Source: Rhynchosporium graminicola
Lineage: Eukaryota; Ascomycota; Leotiomycetes; Helotiales; Ploettnerulaceae
Direction of reading: 5' to 3'
Assembly: GCA_900074885.1 (NCBI GenBank)
Contig: FJUW01000018.1
Coordinates: 69,748-133,747 of the forward strand
Length of the DNA stretch: 64,000 nucleotides
This document shows, one piece after another, positions 1 to 10,082 of the stretch. Under the pieces are notes generated by a model that searched no databases, had not been told where the DNA came from, and saw nothing but the letters and a program-made list of their open reading frames with translations. Every line of letters starts with the position of its first letter. Position 1 is the stretch's first letter. A program made the position numbers and the translations under genes.

Positions 1-105
1 CGATACTATACCGGGTCAGATACTAGTTCTACCGGGATACCTATGAACTTAGGCCCTATTATCTATCCTTTTTCTCATGTGATATTCAGGTGAGCTATCG
101 TCACA
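1..105. repeat. LTR fragment, same family as the 2302-10077 element
   Basis: These 105 bases align without gaps to the last 105 bases of the LTR at 9810-10077 (from 9973), with under ten differences, all transitions. The piece ends in TCACA exactly like the complete LTR. Bases after 105 are not the polypurine-tract sequence that follows the LTR at 2302-2569, and they read as Helitron N-terminal coding sequence. The piece is therefore a solo LTR, or the outer LTR of another copy lying left of the window. Confidence 0.88.
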
Positions 106-1047
106 GATTCTCTTAACGCTATAATTCTACGCGATTTATATAAGATAGTTATTACTAATAATCTATTTATAGCTATATACTAGACCGCCCGAGAGCGATT
201 ATAAGTCTAAGATAATAATTTCCGGATTATTCTTAGCTTATAAATACGATTAGTAATATAAACTAGGGCCGACTAAAGACGCGAGAATCTTCCGGTTATA
301 AATAAAGTTACTAGAATTATCCCGGATAAGTTTAATAAAGCTAGCTTTCGCGATATTATACTTATAGTCTAAGAACCTCGCTATAATAGACTATGTTTAT
401 ATTAAGTATATATTACGAATCCCGTATACTTTCTATTAAGTTATCTACTACTCTTTCCTTATAGCGAGCTAGAGTAGTATTAGTCTTTACAGATCTATAA
501 TCGAGATCGAATTATAAAACGCTTAGAGTAATAGCTATTTTATAAGTTCCGGCTCTTCTGACGAGCTTATTAACTTTTAAACTTTTTCTGTACGAACTAC
601 ATATTTTAATAATATATTATCGATATCTATATCGCCTATTATACTACTCGACTAGAATAAATAAAGTATTATTAAGAAGATATATATATAGACGTATATA
701 ATAGGCTTATAGATATACTTATCCGGGCCGATAGCGACTCCGCAGAATATAAGTATTAGTTTATCCTTTCTTCTTCTTTTATTAGAAGTGATCGTTTTAA
801 ATAATAATTATTTTAAGATTCTATAGTAATAGTACGCTTTTTCAGACGACTTATACTCTTTATTACGTTTATAGCTAACCTGCGATAACCCGAAATCGTC
901 CGTAAGCTTCAGAAAATATAATCCTAGCTAGTTAATAAGCCTGATATTATTATACGTATCTTCCGCTTAAAGATTAAAGAGCTTCTTAATAATATTAAAA
1001 AAGGAGCCTTTAGAAAATACTTTACTTATATCTATACTATTAAGTAT

Positions 1048-1080
1048 TAAAAGCGTAGTTTATCTTATCTTTATCTTCTT
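1048..1080 (+). other. Former HUH motif of Helitron Rep
   Basis: Helitron Rep proteins carry a metal-binding His-x-His in a context like KRGLPHAHLLL. Here the aligned residues are KRSLSYLYLLL, with tyrosine at both histidine positions (1066-1068 and 1072-1074). Both changes fit CAC/CAT to TAT. The protein could not nick DNA. Confidence 0.75.
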
Positions 1081-2296
1081 CTTTAGCTCGAGAGTATAAG
1101 TGATTATCTGATATTAACTAGGGTCGATAAGATTATATCTGCGGAGATTCCGAATAAGGCTACGGACCCTATAGGTAAGTTATAGGAGTTAGTTTTAAAT
1201 AATATAACTTACGGGCCCTATAGGCGTAACTTTCCGAATACTCCTTATATAGCCCGTAAGTACGCCGGCGACCTGTTATAGTATTAGAAACGCTTTCCGA
1301 AGGCGTTTAAACCTACTATAGTTATTATTAAAGATAGTTACCTTGAATATTATCGTTAGGAAGATAGCTGAATGTTTATAGTTCGTAAAGATAACTAAGA
1401 AGTCACTTTAGATAACTAATAAGTAATTCTATATAATCTATATCTTCTTAATCGCTACTGATTATATATTAATATCGAAGTTTACGAGTTAGTATAAGCT
1501 ATTAAGTATATCTATAAGTACGTATATAAGAGTACGGACCGAACGACTCTTACGATCTTAAATATAGATAACGAGATTACCTGTTATATATAAGTATAAT
1601 ACGTAAGTCCCTCGGAAGCTTTATAGCGACTATTCGAATATCCTACTTATAAGGAATTTCCGCTTATATAATATCTTATAGTTTATTTATAAGGAGAGTA
1701 AACTATATATTTTAAGCTTAGTTTATCTGCAGAAGAGATAGCTATAAGCGAGATATAGCCCGTTCTACTCTTATAAGGTTCTTCGAATTCAATACCGTAA
1801 ACCCTACTATCGGGCTATAGTTATATTCGGAGTTTCTAGCTTATTACGTCTAGGATTAGTTAACTTATAAATAGCGCTTATAAAAGAGAGGAGATAATCG
1901 TATTAGCTATATATATTACTATAGCTCTATTTCAGGAGAACGTTTCTACTTATAGCTACTCTTAATAATTATTCGCAGACTGAAATCGTTTAATAAACTA
2001 TATGATTTTAAAGGGGTTACTTATAAGATATATAAAGCTACTTATATCGTATATAGTTTAGCTAAAAACGATTAAGAGTAGTTTTAATACTTCGATAAAG
2101 CGAAGCTATTCACTTTAGTAAGTAGTCTACGAACGCTTTTTTTAACTAGACTCTATTAATAGGAGATTATAGACCTATTAGCTATCTAGGAGCGATATAA
2201 GGAATATTTCTGCGACGATCTCGCTTATTAGCTATATTAAAAACCCGGCTTTCCTCTCCCTCTTCTAAACCTGTATTATAATTACAGATTATAGCT

Positions 2297-2301
2297 CTTA
2301 G
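2297..2301. repeat. Target site duplication CTTAG, left copy
   Basis: CTTAG lies immediately outside the left LTR and recurs at 10078-10082 immediately outside the right LTR. A 5-bp duplication is the normal footprint of LTR retrotransposon integrase and fixes the element's limits. Confidence 0.9.
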
Positions 2302-2569
2302 TGTAACGACATAAGACTTAAGGCGGTATATAAGCAAGAATAAACGAGTAAGAAGGCTAAGAGCGATCTTATATAGTCTACTACGAAGGAAATAAAAAGA
2401 TAAGGAAAGAAGAAGAAGAGAGATAGAGTATAAAGTACCTTATATATATACGCTAGTACTAGTCTAATACTATATCGGGTCGGATACTAGTTCTACCGGG
2501 ATACCTGCGAACTTAGGCCCTGTTATCTATCCTTCTTCTCATATGATATTCAGGTAAGCTATCGTTATA
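2302..2569 (-). repeat. 3' LTR of the Ty3/gypsy element
   Basis: This 268-bp repeat aligns end to end with 9810-10077. I count about two dozen mismatches, all transitions, with no indel. It begins TGTAACGACATAAG on the + strand, and its right end (CA in the other copy) is RIP-changed to TA. It is the 3' LTR because the polypurine tract abuts it at 2573-2582. Confidence 0.93.
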
Positions 2570-2572
2570 TTA

Positions 2573-2582
2573 CTCTCCCCCT
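2573..2582 (-). other. Polypurine tract of the retrotransposon
   Basis: On the minus strand this reads AGGGGGAGAG, ending three bases before the LTR boundary at 2569. A purine run at this place primes plus-strand DNA synthesis and confirms that the element is oriented right to left. Confidence 0.75.
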
Positions 2583-3374
2583 AAGAAGAGCTTAACCCTA
2601 AGCTCGGAAAGTTATAGTTTATACTAGAATTAGTCTTTATTATAACTGTTTTCGTTAATATTCGCGTAATAAGCGCTAGCTACTCTTTAGTAGTAGTAAA
2701 TTCTTTATTAGGTTCTAACTAGTTATATCGCTATAATAGTACTATATTAATCATAGCTTCTAAATCGGGCGGTAAGCGGTATTTGCTTTATCTATTTACA
2801 GTAGGAGTCGAGTTTAAGTAGAGTGTAGAGTATATAAAGGAAGAGGTTTATTAATATTAGAGCTTTTCCTTTTTAATCGCGATAACTACTTCAACTTATA
2901 AGTTTACTCTCCTTAGACTACGATACGGCTCCTATAGTAGGTATCGTTACTAACTACTATAGTAGTCTACTATAATCTTATATATTAATTAACTTAATTA
3001 ACTCTTCTCTTAATATAAGTAAGTTTCCTATCTTAGTTCTAGGGATAGTTTTAAGTATAATATAAGAGTTTCACGGATCTATAACGCTAACTCTTATAGT
3101 GCTTTTACTAGTTCCTGCTAGTACTCTTTCGGCGGCGTATCGTATATATTACATAAAATATATTCGCGCATTCATTAAGATAAAATATAATAATACTCCT
3201 ATTTTAGAACTCTTATACTAATTTAATAAGCTTAACTCTAAGCTTTATAAGTATTATTCGGCGTTAAAGAGTAGTTATAAGTAAATAAGTTACTTAAATA
3301 TAAATATAATTATATATACTAACGCGTTATAGTTACTTAACTATATTAATATAAAGTATATTATTTTATCTAGT

Positions 3375-4023
3375 TTACTTCTTAGTAGCGAAGCTAAGGA
3401 CGCGGAGCTAAATCAGAGTAGTATTATAGCTACCTATAAAGCTATTAATCAGATCTATTATCTCGCGAAATCTACTACTCTTATTATTACGTTAGAGATT
3501 ACTACTATATAATTAGCAGAGACTTAAGCTTTAAGGCATTCTATAGAGAAAGTATTTAAAGAGTTAGAGTTTATTAAAGTAGTAAGTTATAATCTTAAAC
3601 CTTTAGATACTAGTATAATACTAACGCGATATAAGATTTAGATCTTCTAATAGTTAATTCGGCGAAATCTAGGTTAATAGCTAAAATAGTATTAAAATAG
3701 ATAAAGGAATTAAATAGTATTATATAGGAATTTGCGAAGAAAGCTATATTTAAGGCTATAATATCTAATACTAAAGGAAAGAGGAATTTACCTTCTAGTT
3801 TAGAAATAGCATTAGATCTAGATACTCTCGGACCCTCTCTAAAGAAGAAAGCCTATAAGATTAGCTATTATACTCGGTTTACTATTAGGGCTATATTAGT
3901 AGATTTAGGTAAGGAGTTAGATATAGTAGTTCCGGTTCTAGATATTCTAGATTTACTAGAAGCTCTAGAGAACTTAAGAGAGAAAGCTAGTGAAGTAAAA
4001 GTAGTTAAAGAAGTAGAGTTTTA
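3375..4023 (+). pseudogene. Extra RIP-degraded frame inside the retrotransposon, antisense to pol
   Basis: Between integrase and the 3' LTR the + strand, not the coding strand of pol, carries protein-like sequence. The first half reads EAKDAELNQSSIIATYKAIN and then LAETQALRHSIEKVFKELEF. A second half in another frame (about 3680-4023) reads IKELNSIIQEFAKKAIFKA and SLKKKAYKISYYTRFTIRA, and ends KVVKEVEF plus a stop at 4021-4023. The lysine/glutamate-rich composition suggests coiled coil. The frame change implies an indel or an intron. No domain is recognised. Extra genes of unknown function are known in some fungal Ty3/gypsy elements (I recall brtn in Botrytis), but I cannot test whether this is related. 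Confidence 0.5.
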
Positions 4024-4399
4024 GATATAGTATTATTATAGAGTATAATTAGGAGATTATTCCTAGTAATAAATTCTAATATTAGTAATTATAATAGCTT
4101 ATTATCCTCTAAGTAACTATAGTTATCTATTCTGTTTTCCTAAGCCTTAATCTACTAATCTAGTTTACGCGGAAGTCTAGGTTTACTTAAGTTAGTAGTA
4201 TAGAAGTCTCTAAGCTTATATAGAGTACTTATTAAGTCAGAAGTATTATATTAAGTTAGGTCCGAGTTATAGCTTAGCTAGCTAACTTAATACTTCAGAT
4301 TACCTCTTAGGAGCTATATAGCGAGTATATCTTATAACTCTTACTCTTCTTAAGTAGTAATAACCTCTAGGAGTAAGTTTAGTAACTCTTAGCTTAGTA

Positions 4400-5650
4400 A
4401 TAAGTCGTCCGAGTCCTTAAAAAGTAATTCAGGAGCGAATATATCGTATATAGAAGATCCTAAGGGTAAATCTAGCTTATAAGAGTATCTAATCTTAGCT
4501 AAGACTTAATATAATTCTACTTAGAGACTAGATAGCTTCTTACTTAGCTAGTAATTCTTAAAGTTCCTTATAGAGAGAAATACCTTATCTTTAACTTCCT
4601 AGTCGATATTACGCCGTTTCGGGTTAATTATAGCGCTTATCTTATACTAAGTAGCTAGTATATTAGCTTTTATAACCTCGATAGCGGATTTAATATATTT
4701 AGCTAAGGATTTAGTATTAGTATAGTTAAGCTTCTCTTATAGTATCGATCCGGTAAGTTACTTCTAGTCCTAGCTATTCTGTAGTAATATACTATATTTA
4801 AGGGTATATAGCGCTATACTAATAGAGTCGTAAGGTAAGGTTACTTAAGCGCGGTTTATTATTAGTAGTAGTTCGCCTTAGTTACTCTAGTAGTAATTAA
4901 TAAAAGGTCTAAGGCGTTAGTTAATATACTGATTTATAATCTCTATTTATCTATTAGTTTACTAGTAGAAGGAAATAGAGAGCTTAACCTTAACTCTAAT
5001 TATATAATAAAACTCTTATTAGAAGGATAAGACTAACTAAGCTCCTTAGTCAGATATAATTAACTTAGAGATATATCCGAAACGATATATTTATTAGATA
5101 AATAATATTATTATCCCGCGGGTATCGATATTATAGTAGTATAGTATCGATACGGAGTCTTTCCCTAAGTAGTCGATAAATACTAATATCTTATTAAATC
5201 CTTAGTTATCAGGCGAGAAGTCCTTAAAATCTATAGCTAGGTACTATATAGAGTAGCTAAGCACTAGTAATAAGTAGAAGAATTCTTACTATTTCGTTTA
5301 CTTTAGATAAGAGTACTAATAAGAGCGGTAATTATAAGTATACTATTTTATATCCGATATAAGTCCTTTCTAGTAATAATAAGTAGAAATTATTTTAGTA
5401 GTCTTATAAGTATTTAGATAGGTAGAGGAAACTTGATCGTAGATTTCGCTAATTAAATAGGTATATAGCGGGGTATAGCGTTATATATATAGATAACTAT
5501 TATAAAGTAATAAACTATTATTAATAATATAGCTATCTCTTAATATATTCTATTTATTAGAGAATAATTCTTAGTTGAATTAATATAGCTTCTCGATTAA
5601 ATTAAAGGAATTATATATAGGTTCCGGTAGCGTATTAGTCCTTAGCGATA
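4400..5650 (-). pseudogene. Ty3/gypsy integrase remnant
   Basis: On the minus strand around 5160-5245 the frame reads DFKDFSPDN, stop (former Gln), GFNKILVFIDYLGK. This is the retroviral-type integrase core around its first catalytic Asp (family pattern MDFI..LP.S..G.N.I.V.VDRL.K). Downstream sequence to about 4400 should hold the rest of the core and the C-terminal domain. Limits are approximate because stops are frequent. No chromodomain could be confirmed. Confidence 0.8.
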
Positions 5651-8150
5651 TTAGGTATATATAACTGATTTAATTAATATAATACTTAGCTAGTTCTATA
5701 TTAATCCTAAGGTCTAGGCGGTCTAGAGGTAGTAAAACCCGAGATCTACTATCCTATTTCTATTATTCCTATATCTTTAGATCTTATTCCTTATAGCTAA
5801 GGATATTAGCTTTAGTATTATTTTTACTAAGCGTATATATAATTTAAAAGTTAAATTCAGAAAGGAATTCTATCTATCTAGCTTATTTACTAGTTAGGAC
5901 CTTAGTAGTTATAAAGTATTCTAAGGATTAATAGTTTATATATACGCTAGTATAGTATTATAGAGATATAAGTTCCGGTCTCTATTTCCGGAAAGACTTA
6001 ATAATAGCGTATAGCTCCTTATTATAGATCTCCTAGTTTAGTTTATATTTATTAAGAATATAGAAGTAGAATCTAATTAGATACTACTAGTTATCTTTAT
6101 ATAATTAGAAGATAATTCTAGCTATTATACTATCGGAAGTATTAGTTTCTAGTTTAGTTTATAATTTAGGGTCGAAATAGTATAGTTTCTGTACTAATAG
6201 TAGCTATTAACGTAAATCATCGAAAGACTTCTTATAATTATTAGTAAAATTCTATAGTATTATAAGCCGAGTAAGTACTAAGAGAGGTTTAGCGATAAGG
6301 CTAAAATTCCGAATAAATTAATAATAGAACCTATAGAATCCTAGGAAGGATTTTATAGCTATTACTATTTCGGGGTACTTCTAGTCTACTAATAGTATTA
6401 CCTTCTCAGGATCTAGCTCGATTCCGTTAATAGTAATAATATATCTAAGGTATTTAGTCTAAGTAATATAGAATTCGCTTTTCTTAATATCTACCTAAAG
6501 TCCGGCTTCTATTAAGTATCGTAGTACTAATTTAACGTATTTCTTATATTCCTAGAGCGTTTCCGAGTATATAAGGATATTATCTAAGTAAGCTATATAG
6601 AAATTATCTAAGTAGTCTAGTAGTATATTATTTATATATTACTAGTACGTACTAAGTCTATTATAGAGCCTAAAAAGTAGTACTTTATATTTATAAGATC
6701 TGAAGCGGGTTCGGAAAGTAGTATACTCCTCTGATTCGGGGTCTATACGAATATAATTAAATACTATTTAGATATCTAGTTTAGTAAAGATTACTACTTT
6801 AGATATATAAGTTAAGAGCTTATTAATCCTAGGTATTAAGTATAAATCCTTTCGAGTGATCGTATTAAACTTATAATAATTAATATAGAAGCGTAATCCT
6901 CTATCGGCCTTCTTAATAAATAGTATAAGTAATATAAAGGGACTTTAGCTAGATTCGATAAATCCCTTATCTAAGTTCTCTATAAGATACTCTTTAGTTA
7001 CTTATAATTTATATATAAATTACTAATATAAAAGCGAATATATATTAAATAATAGTTCTTCTAGAATAATTTTATAATTATATAAGTAATATAGCGGAAG
7101 AATATTAGAATCCCGCTTAGAAAAAGCTTCCTTAAGAGTATAGTACTATTCCGATAGCTTTTTAGCTATAAGTCGTTTAGTATCGGGATCCTTAAGAGAG
7201 TTACTATTTAGATAATCTTATAAGAGGTAGTCTATCTCGTAGATACTAGTAAAGAATAATTCGGAACCTTTATATTTTATATTAAAGTAAAAAGCTATAG
7301 TACTAATTTAGTAAATCAGAACCGGTTTCTAGATCCTTAGAGGTTAAGAGGAGTACTTATAGTAAAGTTTCGGCGTAAGTACCTTTCTCGATAAATTCGG
7401 AGCGGAAAAGAGTTCGGATTCCTTAGTAATAAGCGGAAATAAGTTAAAGAGTAGAAACGATACGTTAATATACTATATTACTACTATTTAGTATAATTAG
7501 CGTTAGTCTAGCTAGTTTATAGCTAAGTCCCGCGTATTAGTATTAATTTAGTAAGATTAATTAATACTAAGTTTATAAGGTAATAGAGTTATAATTATCT
7601 CCTTATCGTATTAGAGAGTAGCTAGATAGCGTTCTGATTATAGTAGCTTATAGTAGAGCGTATCTAGCTTAATTTAAAATTATCGTATCTATTTAATACT
7701 AATAATTATATCTTATTATTCTAAATCGAGGAGAATAAAAGAGTAGTTATAAATATACTTACTATTAATAGAAAGGTATAAACGTATAAAATAGGTAATA
7801 TAAGTTCTAATAGACTATTAGAAACTACGTATTAAAATAGAATAAAGTAGTAGCTCGATTTTAATACTAAGGGCCCCTAATAGTTGTCCGGTAAGAATAT
7901 GATTAATAAATAGATAACTATTCGCTCTAGTATCGATTAGGCTATTTATAGAGACTCCTAGCTTATTTATACTAACTATAGTTAGGTATATGAATTACTT
8001 ACTTCTTATTAAGGAGTTAAGGTCTAGATTAGAGAGATTATACTTACGTAGACTTAGGAAGGAGTTTTTACTTAAGCCTTATCGTTTCCCTCTAGTATTA
8101 GTCTAGATTCGGAAGGTATATTTTCTATTACTTCCTTAGTTATTTAATCC
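5650..8150 (-). pseudogene. Ty3/gypsy protease, reverse transcriptase and RNase H remnant
   Basis: The reverse transcriptase is unmistakable on the minus strand. Near 6850-6950 the frame gives LFIKKADRGLRFYINYYKFN, then ITRKDLYLIPRINKLL (family: VKKKDGSLRFCVDYRxLNxIT). Near 6490-6600 it gives AYLDNILIYSETL, then YVKLVLRYLIEAGLQVDIKK. The active-site YLDD reads YLDN (6564-6590), and FCIDYR reads FYINYY, both G-to-A changes expected from RIP. RNase H should lie at about 5700-6250 and protease at about 7400-8100; those limits are inferred from family order. Confidence 0.88.
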
Positions 8151-8194
8151 TTTTCTAGAAATTCGTTAATTAATTAAACTTTAAGTAAGTTAAG

Positions 8195-9700
8195 GTAGTT
8201 TAGCTTAATATAACTAAGCTATTTATAACTATAGCACTTAAGGGGTTCTCCGGTCGAGGTAGTAGGGCGTTTTAGCGTAAAGGGAGTATTGGATTATACT
8301 GGAGTAGAGGTATATACGTATAGTATAGGAGTAGTTTATCGAGGAGCTAAGCTTAAGGACTAGTAAGAGGTAGAACTAGTAGTAGTTATAGTAGTAATAG
8401 TAAGCTTATAGTGCTATACCTAGGTAGTAGCTTTCTCGGGATAGGTATATTCTGAGTTATAATAATACTTGGTATTAAAAGAAAATAAGGATCTAACTAT
8501 AGAAGCGTAGTCCTTATTCTATATTAGTTTAATAATAAGAGTTAAAGCGCGTAAGGATAGTATAATCTTATCTTATATATAGAAGAACTACTCTTTCTTT
8601 TTAACTTTACTTTAGATAGTAGCGCTTTAAAATTAATTATAAAACTCGGCGAAAGTCTCGCGTATATAGCTAGGTTATTATATTTCTAGGTAATAGAAAG
8701 CGTTATAGTAGTTATTTTCCTCTAAACTAGTAAGAAAGTTCTCCTTTAATAAGGAAATTATTTTATTACTAGTTTTAAACTTATTAGTAAGGTACTAAGG
8801 CGTAAGATACTCTTTAGCTAATCTAGTAATTAGCTCCTATACGAGAATACGCCGGGAGAAGTCTATAGGGTAGTAGTTAGCGTTTATAGCTAGCTAGTCT
8901 CGTATTAATACTCTCTATTAGAGGAAGGTAAAGTCTAATCTATTATCTAAGAGTAGGATCTTCTTAGTAAGATAAGACTTCTTAGGGCGTAACTCTACTA
9001 ATTTAGCGCCGAGAGAGGGAGATAGTTTATTAGGAATAATATCTTCTCTCTCGATACTACGTATTAGAATAGAGTTTATTAGGTTATTAAACTCTACTAT
9101 ACGCGGAGATTATAATATTAGTTCTAGTAAGAGAGTCGAAGATAAGCGAGAGACTCTTATAAGGAACTTATCTTATACGGAGATTAGTTTATCTATAGTA
9201 TCTTCTAGAGAGTTATTCTTTTCCTCTTAGTTTACTAATTATTATAAGAGGGAATAGATTAAGTTCGAGTTACTTATAGTAATAGGAGTACTTAGTAATT
9301 ATACTCCTAGTGAATTTCGCTTTTATTTTCCTTTCTCTCTTAGTTAGTACTTCCTTAATAAGGTATTAATATTCTCTAGAGTAAGAGATATTTAGAGTAA
9401 AGAAAAGTATAATAGATTAAGTTCAGAGGTAAAGCGGAGAAGATCGCGTTAAGTTCCCTTAGAACTAGAAAGGTCTCTAGTTTATTAGTTAAGAGCTATA
9501 ATAGTAGCTTAAAAAGGAGCGTATTAAAGCTATTTCGGCGGCGATATATAGAGGTTAAAGTTCCGGGGTATTTATTATACTTTCTTTAAAATCTATTTAT
9601 AATTCCTTTATACTAAGGGAGTTATTAAAAGAGCGTTAGCGAAGACTTCCTTTATTATACTATTTACGATAAGCTAAATTAAATCCTAATTTATAGTTAT
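8195..9700 (-). pseudogene. Gag remnant with degraded zinc knuckle
   Basis: On the minus strand 8195-8236 translates to CYSYK, stop, LSYIKLNY. This matches the CCHC knuckle CxxCxxxGHxxxxC with Cys, Gly and His changed to Tyr or Ser and a former Gln codon now a stop. Its position directly upstream of pol, and the length up to the 5' LTR, fit gag. The capsid part is too mutated to recognise. Confidence 0.65.
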
Positions 9701-9809
9701 CCGAGAGATCTCTAGTATCTTAGCTATATATAAGTAGTTATCGAATAATTAACTTAGTAGTAAGATATTATAGTAAGCTATCTCCGGCTATCTTAATCTT
9801 TTTGTTTAA

Positions 9810-10077
9810 TATAACGATATAAGACTTAAGGCGGTATATAAGTAAGAATAAATAAGTAGGGAGGCTAAGAGCGATCTTATATAGTCTATTATAAAGGAAA
9901 CAAAAAGATAAGGAAAGAAGAAGAAGAGAGATAGAGTATAAAGCACCTTATATATATACGCCGGTACTAGTCCGATATTATACCGGGTCGGATACTAGTT
10001 CTGCCGGGATACCTACGAACTTGGGCCCTGTTATCTATCCTTCTTCTCATATGATATTCAGGTGAGCTATCGTCACA
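9810..10077 (-). repeat. 5' LTR of the Ty3/gypsy element
   Basis: Right-hand 268-bp LTR. Its right end retains CA, which on the element's coding strand is the TGTGACGATAG start. It contains fewer RIP-type changes near that end than its partner. CTTAG follows at 10078-10082. Confidence 0.93.
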
Positions 10078-10082
10078 CTTAG
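10078..10082. repeat. Target site duplication CTTAG, right copy
   Basis: Second copy of the 5-bp duplication. Helitron coding sequence resumes here. Confidence 0.9.

Larger units (their letters stand above)
106..2301 (+). pseudogene. Helitron Rep region, RIP-degraded, 5' part
   Basis: Reading the + strand with TAA/TAG as former CAA/CAG gives a Helitron transposase. An N-terminal segment includes IYQTARER near 170-210 and LLSYLLLFPYSE near 430-470. The Helitron-like N domain follows at about 820-1110, with FRLKIKELLNNIKKG and a former HUH motif in KRSLSYLYLLL (1051-1080). The Rep core (about 1130-1760) includes EIPNKATDP, INIEVYELVQAIKYIYKYVYK (two-tyrosine region near 1500-1530) and VQYVSPSEALQRLFEYP. 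Both HUH histidines read as tyrosine, as RIP on CAC/CAT would produce. The frame runs to 2301, where the Ty3/gypsy element interrupts it, and resumes after 10082. Neither Helitron terminus was located. Family assignment rests on remembered Helitron motifs, not a search. Confidence 0.85.
2302..10077 (-). mobile_element. Full-length Ty3/gypsy LTR retrotransposon, RIP-inactivated
   Basis: The element is 7776 bp with two 268-bp LTRs (2302-2569 and 9810-10077), TG..CA ends (one end changed to TA) and flanking CTTAG duplications. Coding is on the minus strand, read right to left: gag with a degraded zinc knuckle near 8195-8236, protease/reverse transcriptase, RNase H and integrase, then an extra + strand frame, and a polypurine tract beside the left LTR (the 3' LTR). 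The order RT before integrase makes it Ty3/gypsy, not Ty1/copia. No primer binding site was recognised next to 9809. All frames are destroyed by TAA/TAG and by C-to-Y and D-to-N changes. It sits inside a Helitron. Confidence 0.95.
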
